64,000 nucleotides of DNA, from assembly GCF_002234595.1 (NCBI RefSeq), contig NZ_NMUL01000009.1, positions 248,001 to 312,000 of the forward strand. Direction: 5' to 3'. This DNA comes from Amycolatopsis vastitatis. Lineage in GTDB: Bacteria > Actinomycetota > Actinomycetes > Mycobacteriales > Pseudonocardiaceae. The position numbers and the translations under genes were made by a program. The notes under the pieces are model-generated. The model saw only the letters and a list, made by a program, of their open reading frames with translations. It was not told the origin of the DNA and searched no databases. Below, one piece after another: positions 7,583 to 16,145 of this stretch. Position 1 is the stretch's first letter. Each line of letters opens with the position of its first letter.

Positions 7583-8806
7583 ATGCACTACCAGGTGCTT
7601 CTGTCCGACGGGCTCGCGCCGCGCGTCGCCGTCCTCGCCGCCGAGGTCGAACGGAAGCTGCCGGAACTCGTCGAGAGCACCGTGCGGCAGATCCGCGCCG
7701 AAATGCCGGTCTACGCCGACGCGCGGTTCGTCACGCACGCGGAGCTGCGGAACTCGGTGCGCGCCAACCTCGACCACGTGATGCGCACGCTGCGCGGCTC
7801 GGACGTCCCGGACCTGTCGCAGGCCCGCGCGACCGGCCGGGCCAGGGCCCTGCAGGGCGCGCCGCTGCCGGAGCTGCTGCGGGCCTACCGGATCGGGCTC
7901 ACCGAGGTCTGGCACCGGTTCGTCGAGCTGACCGCTCGTGACCAGGACCTCGCCGGCCTGGTCGCCGCGACCACGGCGATCTGGGCCCTCATCGACGACC
8001 TCGCCGAAGCCCTCACGACGTCCTACCGCGACACGACCGCCGAAGTCATGGTGGCGCACCAGAACCGGCGCTCGGCGCTGGTGGAGGCGCTGTTCGCGGG
8101 TGGCGCCGCGACCGAGGGGACGCTCTGGGACATCGCCCGCGTGCTCGACCTGTCCCTGGACGGCACGTTCGTCGTCGTCGCGGCGGAAACCCCGCGGCTG
8201 GGCCAGGAACCGCTGCCGCAGATCGAGGCCCGGCTGCGCTCGGCGCAGCACGCGTCGGCGTGGCGGCTCACGCCGGACCTGCAGGTGGGCGTCGTGTCCT
8301 TGCGCGACCCGCGCGCGTCGAAGGCGATCGTGGACCTGGTCCGCGAGCACCCGGTCGGCCGGGTCGGGATGAGCCCGGTGTTCACCGGCCTCGGCAACAC
8401 CGCGCGTGCCCTGCACCTGGCGCGGGTGGCGCTGTCGAGCATGACGCCGGGGACGCCGGGCCTGGTGCAGTTCACGGAGTCACCGCTGGCCGGGCTGGTC
8501 GCCAGCGCCCCCGAGGCGTCGGTGCAGCTGGCGCACCACGTGCTGCAGCCTGTCCTGGACCTGCCCGGCGACGACCGGAACGTGCTGCTGCTGACGCTGC
8601 GTGCGTGGTTCGACTGCCAGGGTTCGACGAAACTGACGTCCGAGCGGATGTTCTGCCACCCCAACACGATCCGCCACCGGCTGAAGCGGATCGCCGACGA
8701 GCTGGGCCGCTCGCTGACCGACCCGGCCGACATCGCCGAGCTGGGCGCGGCGCTGCGGGCGCTGAACCTGTTCCCGGAGGCGACCCACCTGCCGGCGCCG
8801 CGCTAG
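7583..8806 (+). CDS. PucR/CdaR-type transcriptional regulator
   Basis: 407 aa, ATG at 7583 behind CGGAGG. The N-terminal half is helical (residues about 10-165, EVERKLPELVESTVRQI onward), as in the RsbRD-like sensing domain of this family. A central GGDEF-like region leads to the C-terminal PucR helix-turn-helix ERMFCHPNTIRHRLKRIADE (about residues 355-374). PucR members often control purine or ureide catabolism, and this one sits just downstream of a xanthine-dehydrogenase-family operon, so it is a candidate regulator, perhaps at the inverted repeat at 4673. Its stop shares CTAG with the convergent gene. Confidence 0.88.
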   Translation: MHYQVLLSDGLAPRVAVLAAEVERKLPELVESTVRQIRAEMPVYADARFVTHAELRNSVRANLDHVMRTLRGSDVPDLSQARATGRARALQGAPLPELLRAYRIGLTEVWHRFVELTARDQDLAGLVAATTAIWALIDDLAEALTTSYRDTTAEVMVAHQNRRSALVEALFAGGAATEGTLWDIARVLDLSLDGTFVVVAAETPRLGQEPLPQIEARLRSAQHASAWRLTPDLQVGVVSLRDPRASKAIVDLVREHPVGRVGMSPVFTGLGNTARALHLARVALSSMTPGTPGLVQFTESPLAGLVASAPEASVQLAHHVLQPVLDLPGDDRNVLLLTLRAWFDCQGSTKLTSERMFCHPNTIRHRLKRIADELGRSLTDPADIAELGAALRALNLFPEATHLPAPR

Positions 8807-9078
8807 CGCACGCCGGGCCCGTACCGCCGCGCCATTCCGGTCAGCCATTCGCGGCCGACCGGGTTCGCCGTGTGGACGCGCACCTCGGGCGGCCAACGAT
8901 CGTTCTCGCACAGCCAAAGCACCACCGGGCGGGTGGTGTCGTCGCCGCCGAGGTCGTGGTCGAAGGAGATCGCGGCGAACTCGCCGGCGTCGAGCATCTC
9001 GATCGCCTCCGCGCTCGACTTCGCCCACGTCCAGCCGTCCGGGGCCGGGCGCAGGTCGTCCACCCAGAGGCGGTTCAC
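8803..9078 (-). CDS. Cyclic-phosphate-processing receiver-like (cREC) protein
   Basis: 91 aa. LWVDDLRPAPDGWTWAKSS at the start, SFDHDLGGDD in the middle and VRVHTANPVGREWL near the end match the small receiver-like fold called the cyclic-phosphate processing receiver, thought from comparative genomics to act on nucleotide or RNA cyclic-phosphate ends. The paired acidic residues VDD and DHD would bind a metal. GTG start at 9078 overlaps the stop of the LLM gene by four bases (GTGA), so it is translationally coupled as third gene of the TetR-LLM operon. The stop overlaps the PucR stop. Biochemical role is inferred only. Confidence 0.75.
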   Translation of the reverse strand: MNRLWVDDLRPAPDGWTWAKSSAEAIEMLDAGEFAAISFDHDLGGDDTTRPVVLWLCENDRWPPEVRVHTANPVGREWLTGMARRYGPGVR

Positions 9079-9944
9079 GCGGCCAGCAGTTCGCGGGTGC
9101 GGGCCTGCTCCTCCGCCGAACCGACCGGCATGACCAGCAGTTCCGTCGCCCCCGCGTCCTCGAGGGACTTCACCCGGCGCCGCACGGTTTCCTCGTCGCC
9201 GACGATCGCGCTGTCCGAAACCCGCTCGTGACCCTCGCGGTCGAGGATCGCCCGGTAGGCCGGGACGTTCCCCGCCCCGCCGTACAGCTCATCGATCCGC
9301 TTCCGTGCTTCGTCCACTTCGGACGTCACGCAGATCAGCTGGCCGGAGACCACCCGGGACGCGCTCCCCAGCGCCGGCACCACGAACTCGGCGGTCGCCC
9401 GCGGACCGGCGAAGGTCGTGATCACGCCGTCGGCCAGCTCGCCTGCCAGCCGCATCGACTGCGGGCTCACCGAGCCGACCAGCGCCGCGGGCCGCTCCGC
9501 GCCGGGCGCGTTCACCGCGCCCGCGGCCGTCAGCGACTCGCCGTGGACATCCGCCTTTTCGCCGCGCAGCAACGGGTTCAGCGCCTGCAGGTACTCGCGC
9601 AGGTGGCGGAGGGGGCGGTCGTAGGAGTAGCCGAACTCGCCCTCGACGATGAACTTGTGGCTCAGCCCGAGGCCGAGGTGGACCGGCACCCCGGCCGCCG
9701 CCTGGACCGTCAGGGCCTGCGCCGCCATGGTGATCGGGTGCCGCGAGTACGTCGGCACGACGCACGTGCCCAGCCCGACGCCGGGGGCGGCCGCGGCGAG
9801 CGCGGGCAGCGCCGTGAGCGCGTCCCAGCCGCCGCGCTGCGCCACCCACAACGTGTCGTAGCCGAGCTTCGCCGCTTCGCGGGCCTGTGCCGTGATGGCG
9901 TCGAAGCCGACGCCGAGTTCGTCGATCAGGATTCCGGTGCGCAT
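9075..9944 (-). CDS. LLM-class (luciferase-like) F420- or flavin-dependent oxidoreductase
   Basis: 289 aa, ATG at 9944 with GGAGG upstream. A single TIM-barrel of the luciferase-like monooxygenase superfamily: LGYDTLWVAQRGG, PGVGLGTCVVPTYSRHP, VHLGLGLSHKFIVEG, and the C-terminal VGDEETVRRRVKSLEDAGATE. The short form and the GTCVVPTY strand fit the F420-dependent group common in Pseudonocardiaceae and mycobacteria. Acts in the cytosol as a hydride-transfer enzyme on an unknown substrate. Middle gene of an operon with the TetR repressor (16 bases upstream) and the cREC protein (4-base overlap), so probably induced by the TetR ligand. Confidence 0.88.
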   Translation of the reverse strand: MRTGILIDELGVGFDAITAQAREAAKLGYDTLWVAQRGGWDALTALPALAAAAPGVGLGTCVVPTYSRHPITMAAQALTVQAAAGVPVHLGLGLSHKFIVEGEFGYSYDRPLRHLREYLQALNPLLRGEKADVHGESLTAAGAVNAPGAERPAALVGSVSPQSMRLAGELADGVITTFAGPRATAEFVVPALGSASRVVSGQLICVTSEVDEARKRIDELYGGAGNVPAYRAILDREGHERVSDSAIVGDEETVRRRVKSLEDAGATELLVMPVGSAEEQARTRELLAA

Positions 9945-9960
9945 GGGGTCCTCCAGGGTT

Positions 9961-10626
9961 TCAGTACGCGCGTTCGAGCTGTTTGCGGTCGAGCGCGACG
10001 GCTTCGGTGAACAGCTCCAGCGCCCGGGGTGCGACGGCGCGCAGCTGCCTCGTCGACACGGCGAGCGGCTCGAAGGCGTGCGCGATCGTGTCGGCGATCA
10101 GGGCGGGCTCGGGCGGGGGAGTGCGGCCGAGGAACCCGTGCAGCACGGCCTGGAAGGCGACGACGAGCTCCCGGACCGGCCGGTCCGTGCGGAGCAGGTC
10201 GTTGGCGGCCAGCAGTTCCAGGTACTCGACGAAGACTTCCGCGTGGCGTGGGTCGAGTTTGCCGTGCAGCTTCGGCAGCAGCTTGCCGAGTGTCTCGGTG
10301 TCGTCGGCGTACCCGGCCCGCAGCAGCGGACGCTCCAGCACGTTGGTGTACTGGATCTCCGTCAGGCGCGAAAGCCGCACGCTGAGCGGGTCGGTCGCGA
10401 TCATCGCCACGAGGTCTTCGAGCACCCTGACCGACTCGCGGAGCAGGACGGCGAGGAACAGCTCTTCGCGGTTCTTCCAATGCAGGTAGACGGTGCCCTT
10501 GCCGACGTCCGCCCGCTCGGCGACGTCCTCGATCGTCGTCCGCCGGTACCCGGCGCGCAGGAGCAGTTCGGCGGCCGCGTCGAGGATGCGCTCGGCTCGT
10601 TCGGCGCGGTCTTCGGCAGGACGCAT
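9961..10626 (-). CDS. TetR-family repressor of the LLM operon
   Basis: 221 aa from ATG 10626. HTH in residues about 12-55: AERILDAAAELLLRAGYRRT, then IEDVAERADVGKGTVYLHWK, the classic TetR pattern. The C-terminal domain is helical and unassigned. A 23-bp inverted repeat sits between -35 and -10 upstream, so it very probably represses itself and the two downstream genes. The -10 TATGGT ends 6 bases before the ATG, suggesting a leaderless transcript. Confidence 0.9.
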   Translation of the reverse strand: MRPAEDRAERAERILDAAAELLLRAGYRRTTIEDVAERADVGKGTVYLHWKNREELFLAVLLRESVRVLEDLVAMIATDPLSVRLSRLTEIQYTNVLERPLLRAGYADDTETLGKLLPKLHGKLDPRHAEVFVEYLELLAANDLLRTDRPVRELVVAFQAVLHGFLGRTPPPEPALIADTIAHAFEPLAVSTRQLRAVAPRALELFTEAVALDRKQLERAY

Positions 10627-10632
10627 GACGCC

Positions 10633-10662
10633 ACCATATGACCAAATACGAAATTTGGTCAA
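10633..10662 (-). promoter_or_regulatory. TetR promoter with embedded operator
   Basis: On the minus strand TTGACC (10662-10657), 18 bases, TATGGT (10638-10633). TGACCAAAT-N5-ATTTGGTCA (10639-10661) is a perfect 9+9 inverted repeat filling the spacer and overlapping the -35 box: a textbook repression site. Confidence 0.85.
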
Positions 10663-10681
10663 ACGTCGGCACTGGAGTGAT

Positions 10682-10697
10682 CGGCGTCACGACGCCG
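10682..10697. promoter_or_regulatory. Palindrome in the TetR/SDR intergenic region
   Basis: CGGCGTC-AC-GACGCCG is a perfect 7+7 inverted repeat about 70 bases before the SDR start. It could be an operator or only a GC-rich stem; no promoter boxes for the SDR are convincing. Confidence 0.35.
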
Positions 10698-10768
10698 TGT
10701 TGTCACGGGCGTCCGGCCGCCGGTGTCCTGTGGGCGATCGGATGTCGAGGCAAAGAACGGAAGACACC

Positions 10769-11653
10769 ATGAGCAAGGTCTGGTTCGTCACGGGTTCGTC
10801 GCGCGGCTTGGGCCGCTGCTTCGTCGAGGCCGCCCTGTCCCGAGGCGACCGCGTGGCTGCCACCGCGCGGTCCACGGAGAGCTTCGACGCGCTCGTCGCC
10901 ACCTACGGCGACGCGGTGCTCCCGCTGGAGCTGGACGTGACCGACAAGGCGGCTGTCTTCGAGAACGTGCAGCGGGCCGCCGAGTACTTCGGGCGGCTGG
11001 ACGTCGTCGTGAACAACGCCGGCTACGCGCAGATCGGCGCCATCGAAGAGCTGACCGAGCCCGAGCTGCGCGACCAGCCGGAGACCAACGTGTTCGGCCC
11101 GGTGTGGGTCATCCAGGCCGCCCTGCCCGTCCTGCGCGAACAGGGCGCCGGCCACTTCGTCCAGCTGTCGTCGGCCGCGGGCATCATCGCGATGCCGCTC
11201 GGCGGCGCGTACCAGGCGTCGAGGTGGGCGATCGAAGCCCTGAACGAAACCTTGGCCAAGGAGGTCGCGGACTTCGGCGTCAAGGTCACGATCATCGAGC
11301 CGGGCGGCTACGCCACCCGCGACGGCAGGAACCCGGATCCCCTGGCCAACGGCCACGTCGCCGAGACCACCCCGGTCTACGACGGACTCCGCCGCCTCGC
11401 CGAGGTCGCGGGCAAGCAGCCGGCAGGGGACCCGGCCGCCGCCGCCCGGGCCCTGCTCAAGGTCGTCGACGCGGCCAACCCACCCCTTCGGGTGCTCTTC
11501 GGGAAGGGCTTCTACCCGATGGTCCAGCAGGCTTACGCGGACCGGCTCGCGACCTGGGCGGAGTGGCAGGACCTGTCGGCGGAGGCCCAAGGCGGCGACG
11601 CCGAAACGGAGGCCCGCGGCGGCGACGCCGAAACTGTCGGTGCCCACCGGTAA
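10769..11653 (+). CDS. SDR-family oxidoreductase with altered catalytic YxxxK
   Basis: 294 aa, ATG at 10769. Rossmann motif VTGSSRGLGRCFVEAALSRG, NNAGYAQIGAIEE and the classical SDR layout are present. The active-site motif reads YQASR where classical enzymes have YxxxK: the catalytic lysine is arginine, encoded by AGG, one change from AAG. The Ser of the triad is present (QLSSAAG). Activity may be reduced or altered. The C-terminus ends with a duplicated GGDAET-containing segment (residues about 275-290). Divergent from the TetR gene, convergent with the aldo/keto reductase. Confidence 0.88.
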   Translation: MSKVWFVTGSSRGLGRCFVEAALSRGDRVAATARSTESFDALVATYGDAVLPLELDVTDKAAVFENVQRAAEYFGRLDVVVNNAGYAQIGAIEELTEPELRDQPETNVFGPVWVIQAALPVLREQGAGHFVQLSSAAGIIAMPLGGAYQASRWAIEALNETLAKEVADFGVKVTIIEPGGYATRDGRNPDPLANGHVAETTPVYDGLRRLAEVAGKQPAGDPAAAARALLKVVDAANPPLRVLFGKGFYPMVQQAYADRLATWAEWQDLSAEAQGGDAETEARGGDAETVGAHR

Positions 11654-11687
11654 AGTGGAAACGGGGGGCGCCCCCGCGGGCCCGGCC

Positions 11688-12716
11688 TCAGCCGTCGGAC
11701 GAACGCTTCCAGAGGTTGATGTCCGCGTCGGTCGCGTGGCCGTCGATCTCGGTCAGCTCCTCCGAGGAGAACTCGAGGTTGCCGAGCGCGCCGGCGTTGT
11801 CCTCCAGCTGCTTGACGCTGCTCGCGCCGATCAGCACCGACGTCACCCGGTGGTCGCGCAACGCCCAGGCCAAGGCCAGCTGCGCCAGCGACTGCCCGCG
11901 GCGGGCGGCGATGTCGTTCAGCGCGCGGACCCGGCCCAGCCGGTTCTCGTCGAGGGTGCCCGGGTCCAGGGACTTGCCCTGCGCCGCGCGCGAATCCGCG
12001 GGGACGCCGTGCAGGTACTTGTCCGTCAGCAGCCCCTGCGCCAGCGGCGAGAACGCGATGCAGCCCGCGCCCGCCGCTTCGAGCGTGTCGAGCAGGCCGT
12101 CCTCCTCGATCCAGCGGTTCAGCATCGAGTACGACGGCTGGTGGATCAGCAGCGGCGTGCCGAGCTCCCGCAGGAGCCGGGCCGCCTCGGCGGTCCGTTC
12201 CGAGTTGTACGAGGAAATCCCGACGTAGAGCGCCTTCCCGGCGCGGACGGCGCTGTCGAGCGCCCCGACGGTCTCCTCCAGCGGCGTCTCGGGGTCGAAG
12301 CGGTGCGAATAGAAGATGTCGACGTAGTCCAGGCCCAGCCGGCCGAGCGACTGGTCCAGGGAGGACAGCAGGTACTTGCGGGAGCCCCATTCGCCGTACG
12401 GGCCGGGCCACATGTCGTAGCCGGCCTTGGTGGAGATCACCAGCTCGTCGCGGTACGGCTTGAAGTCGCCGGCCAGCAGCCGCCCGAAGTTCTCCTCGGC
12501 CGAGCCGTAGGGCGGACCGTAGTTGTTGGCCAGGTCGAAGTGGGTAATGCCGAGGTCGAAGGCCCGGCGGGTGATGGCGCGCTGGGTTTCCAGCGGGCGG
12601 TCGTGGCCGAAGTTGTGCCACAGCCCGAGCGAGATCGCCGGCAGCTTGAGCCCGGAACGCCCGCAGCGCCGGTAGGGGATCGAGTCGTATCGGCCGGAAG
12701 CGGCAACGTAGGTCAC
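11688..12716 (-). CDS. Aldo/keto reductase (YghZ / glyceraldehyde-3-phosphate reductase-like)
   Basis: 342 aa, GTG start at 12716. The N-terminus YRRCGRSGLKLPAISLGLWH leads to the AKR barrel with the catalytic tetrad visible: Asp and Tyr in FDLANNYGPPYGSAEENFG, Lys in VISTKAGYDM, His in YSHRFDPETPLEE. The NNYGPP...WGSRKYLL pattern is that of the YghZ group, which reduces L-glyceraldehyde 3-phosphate and methylglyoxal with NADPH. Cytosolic detoxification or general carbonyl reduction is likely. Single gene, divergent from moxR at 12779 with about 60 bases between. Confidence 0.9.
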   Translation of the reverse strand: MTYVAASGRYDSIPYRRCGRSGLKLPAISLGLWHNFGHDRPLETQRAITRRAFDLGITHFDLANNYGPPYGSAEENFGRLLAGDFKPYRDELVISTKAGYDMWPGPYGEWGSRKYLLSSLDQSLGRLGLDYVDIFYSHRFDPETPLEETVGALDSAVRAGKALYVGISSYNSERTAEAARLLRELGTPLLIHQPSYSMLNRWIEEDGLLDTLEAAGAGCIAFSPLAQGLLTDKYLHGVPADSRAAQGKSLDPGTLDENRLGRVRALNDIAARRGQSLAQLALAWALRDHRVTSVLIGASSVKQLEDNAGALGNLEFSSEELTEIDGHATDADINLWKRSSDG

Positions 12717-12778
12717 GCGGCCGATGCTAGCCCGCTCTTCGGGTACGCTCCGGGTGAGCGACCGCTTAGGAGGTCAGG

Positions 12779-13660
12779 GTGGGCACCGGATTCTTCACCT
12801 CCGTCGACGACGTGTCGGCGAAACTGGCCGAGGCAGGCTACCTGGCGTCCACCGCCGTGGCGACCACGGTGTTCCTCGCCGACCGGCTCGGCAAGCCGTT
12901 GCTGGTCGAAGGGCCCGCCGGGGTCGGCAAGACCGAGCTCGCCAAGGCCGTCGCCCAGGTCAGCGGCTCGCGGCTGGTGCGCCTGCAGTGCTACGAGGGC
13001 ATCGACGAGGCCCGCGCGCTCTACGAGTGGAACCACGCGAAGCAACTGCTGCGGATCACCGCCGGCCGCGACGAGACGTGGGAACACGCCCGCACCGACA
13101 TCTTCGGCGAGGAGTTCCTGCTCCGCCGCCCGCTGCTGACGGCGATCTCGTCGGACGAGCCCACCGTGCTGCTGATCGACGAGACCGACAAGGCCGACAT
13201 GGAGGTCGAGGGCCTGCTGCTGGAAGTGCTCGGTGACTTCCAGGTCACCGTGCCCGAGCTCGGCACGATCACCGCTACACGCCCGCCGTTCGCCCTGCTG
13301 ACCTCCAACGCCACGCGCGAGCTGTCCGAGGCGCTGCGCCGCCGGTGCCTGTTCCTGCACATCGACTTCCCCGACGAGGACCTCGAACGCGACATCGTCC
13401 GGCTCAAGGTCCCCGGCATCGACGCCGCGCTCGCCGACTCGGTGGTCCGGGTGATCGCCGCCCTGCGCGCGATGGACCTGCGCAAGCTGCCGTCGGTCGC
13501 GGAGACCATCGACTGGGCGCGCACCCTGCTCGCACTCGGCGCGTCGACGCTGGACGAGCAGGTGGTGCGGGACAGCCTCGGTGTCGTGCTCAAGCACCAG
13601 GACGACATCGCCAAGGCCGGTGCCGGCCTGAAGCTCGAACAGGTCCTGGACGCGTCGTGA
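12779..13660 (+). CDS. MoxR-family AAA+ ATPase
   Basis: 293 aa. GTG start at 12779 follows AGGAGGT. Walker A is GPAGVGKTELAKA (about residues 44-56), Walker B is VLLIDETDKAD (about 128-138), and sensor I is LLTSNATRELSEALRRR. MoxR ATPases act as chaperones that, with a von Willebrand factor A partner, insert cofactors or activate oxidoreductases; the next gene, overlapping by GTGA, encodes such a partner. In CO-dehydrogenase clusters the equivalents are CoxD and CoxE. No enzyme target is adjacent, although two molybdenum hydroxylases lie elsewhere in the window. Confidence 0.92.
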   Translation: MGTGFFTSVDDVSAKLAEAGYLASTAVATTVFLADRLGKPLLVEGPAGVGKTELAKAVAQVSGSRLVRLQCYEGIDEARALYEWNHAKQLLRITAGRDETWEHARTDIFGEEFLLRRPLLTAISSDEPTVLLIDETDKADMEVEGLLLEVLGDFQVTVPELGTITATRPPFALLTSNATRELSEALRRRCLFLHIDFPDEDLERDIVRLKVPGIDAALADSVVRVIAALRAMDLRKLPSVAETIDWARTLLALGASTLDEQVVRDSLGVVLKHQDDIAKAGAGLKLEQVLDAS

Positions 13661-15021
13661 CCGGCGTGCCCGAGCGGCTCGCGGCGTTCGTCAAGGCGCT
13701 GCGGGACCAGGGCATCCCGGCGGGTCCCGCCGAAACGGTGGACGCCGCCGCGGCGCTGGAGGTGCTCGGCCTCGACGACCGCTCGCTCGTCCGTGAGGGG
13801 CTGGCCGCGGCCCTGGTCCGCCGCGGCGGGCAGCGCGCGGTGTTCGACGCCGCGTTCGACCTGTACTTCCCGGCGGGGATCGGCGCGCCCGAGCGAGCGC
13901 GCGAGGACCGGCCGTCGACGCTGGAGGAGCTGCGGGAAGAGCTGGCCGCCGCGCTCGCCGACGGCGACCAGCAGGCCCTGTCGCAGCTAGCCGGGCTGGC
14001 CGTCGACATGCTGGGCCAGTACGGCTCGGCGTCCGGACCGGGCGGCGGCTTCTCCGCCCACCAGACCCTGGAACGGCTCCAGCCGCAGACCCTGATCGCG
14101 CGGGTGCTGGCCGCGGTCCGCGGCGGCGGCGCCCGCGGGGAGTTCACCGACCGGCTCGACCGCGACGAGATCCGCCGCCGCGTCGAAGGGTTCCGCGGGC
14201 AGGTCCGCACCGAGGCGCGCCGCCGCGCGGCCGAGGTCCGCGGCCGCGAGCGCGTCGCCAAGCACGCCATCGCCCCCGCGCCGGACCGCGTCGACTTCCT
14301 CATCGCGAGCCGGAACCAGCTCGCCGAGCTGCGGCGCACGATCCAGCCGTTGTCCCGGAAGCTGGCGACGCGGCTGGCCGCGCGGCGCCGCCGGATGACG
14401 CGGGGACAGATCGACCTGCGCCGCACGCTGCGGCGGTCGTTGTCGACGGGCGGGGTGCCGCTGCGCCCGGCCTACCGCCACCGCCGTCCCGGGCGGCCGG
14501 AGATCGTGCTGCTGTGCGACCTTTCCGGGTCCGTGGCGGGGTTCGCGAACTTCACCATGCTGCTGGTGCAGGCGCTGCGGGACCAGTTCAGCAAGATCCG
14601 CGTGTTCGCCTTCGTCGACAGCACCGACGAGGTCACCCACCTGGTGACCACCGGCGCGGCCGACCCCGAGCACCTGGGCGCGCGCATGCTGTCCGAAGCG
14701 GCGCTGGTGCGCTGGGACGGCCACAGCGACTACGGCGGCTCGCTGCGCCAGTTCACCGCGAACTGGCTCGACGCGGTCGGCCCGCGGACGTCGGTGCTGA
14801 TCCTCGGCGACGCCCGCACCAACGGCGGCGACCCGAACCTGGACGCGGTCCGCGAGATCAAGGCCCGCGCCCGGCACGTCTACTGGCTGAACCCCGAGCG
14901 CCGGTCGCTGTGGTCCACCGGGGACTCGGCGGCGCTGGAGTACGCCGAGGTCGTCGAGATGCACGAGTGCCGCACGGTGCACCAGCTCGGCACGCTGGTC
15001 ACCCGGCTGCTGCCGGTGTGA
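13657..15021 (+). CDS. VWA-domain protein, CoxE-like partner of the MoxR ATPase
   Basis: 454 aa, GTG start overlapping the moxR stop (GTGA), so translation is coupled. The N-terminal half is helical and Arg-rich (EARRRAAEVRGRERV). The C-terminal von Willebrand A domain begins at about residue 280 with a complete MIDAS, DLSGSVAGF, and continues ALVRWDGHSDYGGSLRQF and ILGDARTNGGDP. This is the CoxE-like VWA architecture that pairs with MoxR. Probably a cytosolic metal-dependent adaptor for assembling or activating an enzyme. Its 3' end overlaps that of the convergent adenosine deaminase by 23 bases. Confidence 0.92.
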   Translation: MTGVPERLAAFVKALRDQGIPAGPAETVDAAAALEVLGLDDRSLVREGLAAALVRRGGQRAVFDAAFDLYFPAGIGAPERAREDRPSTLEELREELAAALADGDQQALSQLAGLAVDMLGQYGSASGPGGGFSAHQTLERLQPQTLIARVLAAVRGGGARGEFTDRLDRDEIRRRVEGFRGQVRTEARRRAAEVRGRERVAKHAIAPAPDRVDFLIASRNQLAELRRTIQPLSRKLATRLAARRRRMTRGQIDLRRTLRRSLSTGGVPLRPAYRHRRPGRPEIVLLCDLSGSVAGFANFTMLLVQALRDQFSKIRVFAFVDSTDEVTHLVTTGAADPEHLGARMLSEAALVRWDGHSDYGGSLRQFTANWLDAVGPRTSVLILGDARTNGGDPNLDAVREIKARARHVYWLNPERRSLWSTGDSAALEYAEVVEMHECRTVHQLGTLVTRLLPV

Positions 15022-15970
15022 GCCACGCGTCGATGTCTCGCAGCATGGCCTTCTTGGTCGCTTCGGGCGCGAAGGACGCCGTGACGCTCGCGCGGGCGAA
15101 GTCCGCCATCGTGGCGTCGTCGTAGCCGAAGGCGTCCCGGACGCGGGCGTACTCCTCGGCGAGGTTCGCGCCGGTGACCGAGGGGACGTCGGTGTTGAGC
15201 GTGACGGTCAGGCCCGCGTCGCGCAGGCGGGGGAGCGGGTGCTCGGGCAGGGAGGGCACCAGCCCGAGCGTCACGTTGGAGGACGGGCACACCTCCAGCG
15301 CGAGACCCCGGTCGCGGACCTCGGCGACGAGCGCCGGGTCGTCGAGGACGCGGATGCCGTGCCCGAGGCGTTCGGTGCGGCCCACGCGGAGGGCCTCGCG
15401 GATGCTGTCCGGTCCGGCGTCCTCGCCGGTGTGGTGCAGCAGGTGCAGCCCGCCGGCGCGGGCCTTCTCGAAGACTGTCGCGAATGGCCGGAGCGAGTGG
15501 TTCTCTTCGCCCGCCATGCCGATCGCGAAGACTTCGTCGTACTTCAACGCGAGGTCCAGGGTGCGCTCGGCGCGTTCGACCGGGCGGCGACGGGAGTGGT
15601 CGAGCAGCAGCCGCCACCCGAGATCGGTCGTGGACAGTCCTTTAAGGACGGATTCGAGTGGCATTTCGAGGTCGCCCAGCCGTTCTCCGTGCGACGCCGC
15701 CGTGAACGTGACTTCCGCGTAGCGCGTGCCCTGGGCGAGTTCGTCTTCGCAGTACTCGCGGGCGATCCGTTCGAAGTCCTCGGGCCGCTGGAGGCAGGAC
15801 CGGACGAGCGCGTTGAAGTCCGCGAAGGCGCGGAAGCCGTCGAACACCGGCGGCTCGCCGGGGACGTCGACGCCGTTGGCTTCGCCCAGTTCGCGAAGGG
15901 TGCCCGGCCGGATGGTGCTCTCCAGGTGGACGTGCAGGTGGGCCTTCGGCAGGGCGGTCAGGTCACGCAT
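14999..15970 (-). CDS. add: Adenosine deaminase family protein
   Basis: 323 aa from the ATG at 15970, chosen because the family motif KAHLHVHLE begins nine residues in. Zinc ligands HxH (HLHVH), the HHTGEDAGP segment with catalytic Glu, GHGIRV and the late LNTDVPSV are recognisable. True adenosine deaminases have two aspartates there (TDDP): the first binds zinc and the second contacts purine N7. Here the second is valine, so substrate preference may be changed. Cytosolic purine salvage, or deamination of another aminopurine, is expected. Single gene, 3' overlap with the VWA gene. Confidence 0.85.
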   Translation of the reverse strand: MRDLTALPKAHLHVHLESTIRPGTLRELGEANGVDVPGEPPVFDGFRAFADFNALVRSCLQRPEDFERIAREYCEDELAQGTRYAEVTFTAASHGERLGDLEMPLESVLKGLSTTDLGWRLLLDHSRRRPVERAERTLDLALKYDEVFAIGMAGEENHSLRPFATVFEKARAGGLHLLHHTGEDAGPDSIREALRVGRTERLGHGIRVLDDPALVAEVRDRGLALEVCPSSNVTLGLVPSLPEHPLPRLRDAGLTVTLNTDVPSVTGANLAEEYARVRDAFGYDDATMADFARASVTASFAPEATKKAMLRDIDAWLTPAAAG

Positions 15971-16145
15971 GATCGCGAGCCTAGAGCCGCGCGGCGCGGC
16001 TCCGCGCGGCATTTTCGGGACCGGTCACGGTGGGTCTCCGGGCCGGTACGCTCCTCGCCGAGGTTTTGGGCCTCGTCACACGGGGAACCTCCGGGTGGTT
16101 CGTCCGCGTTGTCAGGATGACCGGAACCGATGAGGGAGGACCACC

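Noticed and set aside
12779..15021. MoxR/VWA pair as part of a new defence system
   Set aside because: Sequence and coupling fit the ordinary CoxD/CoxE-like chaperone pair; no nuclease, protease or other defence gene is nearby.
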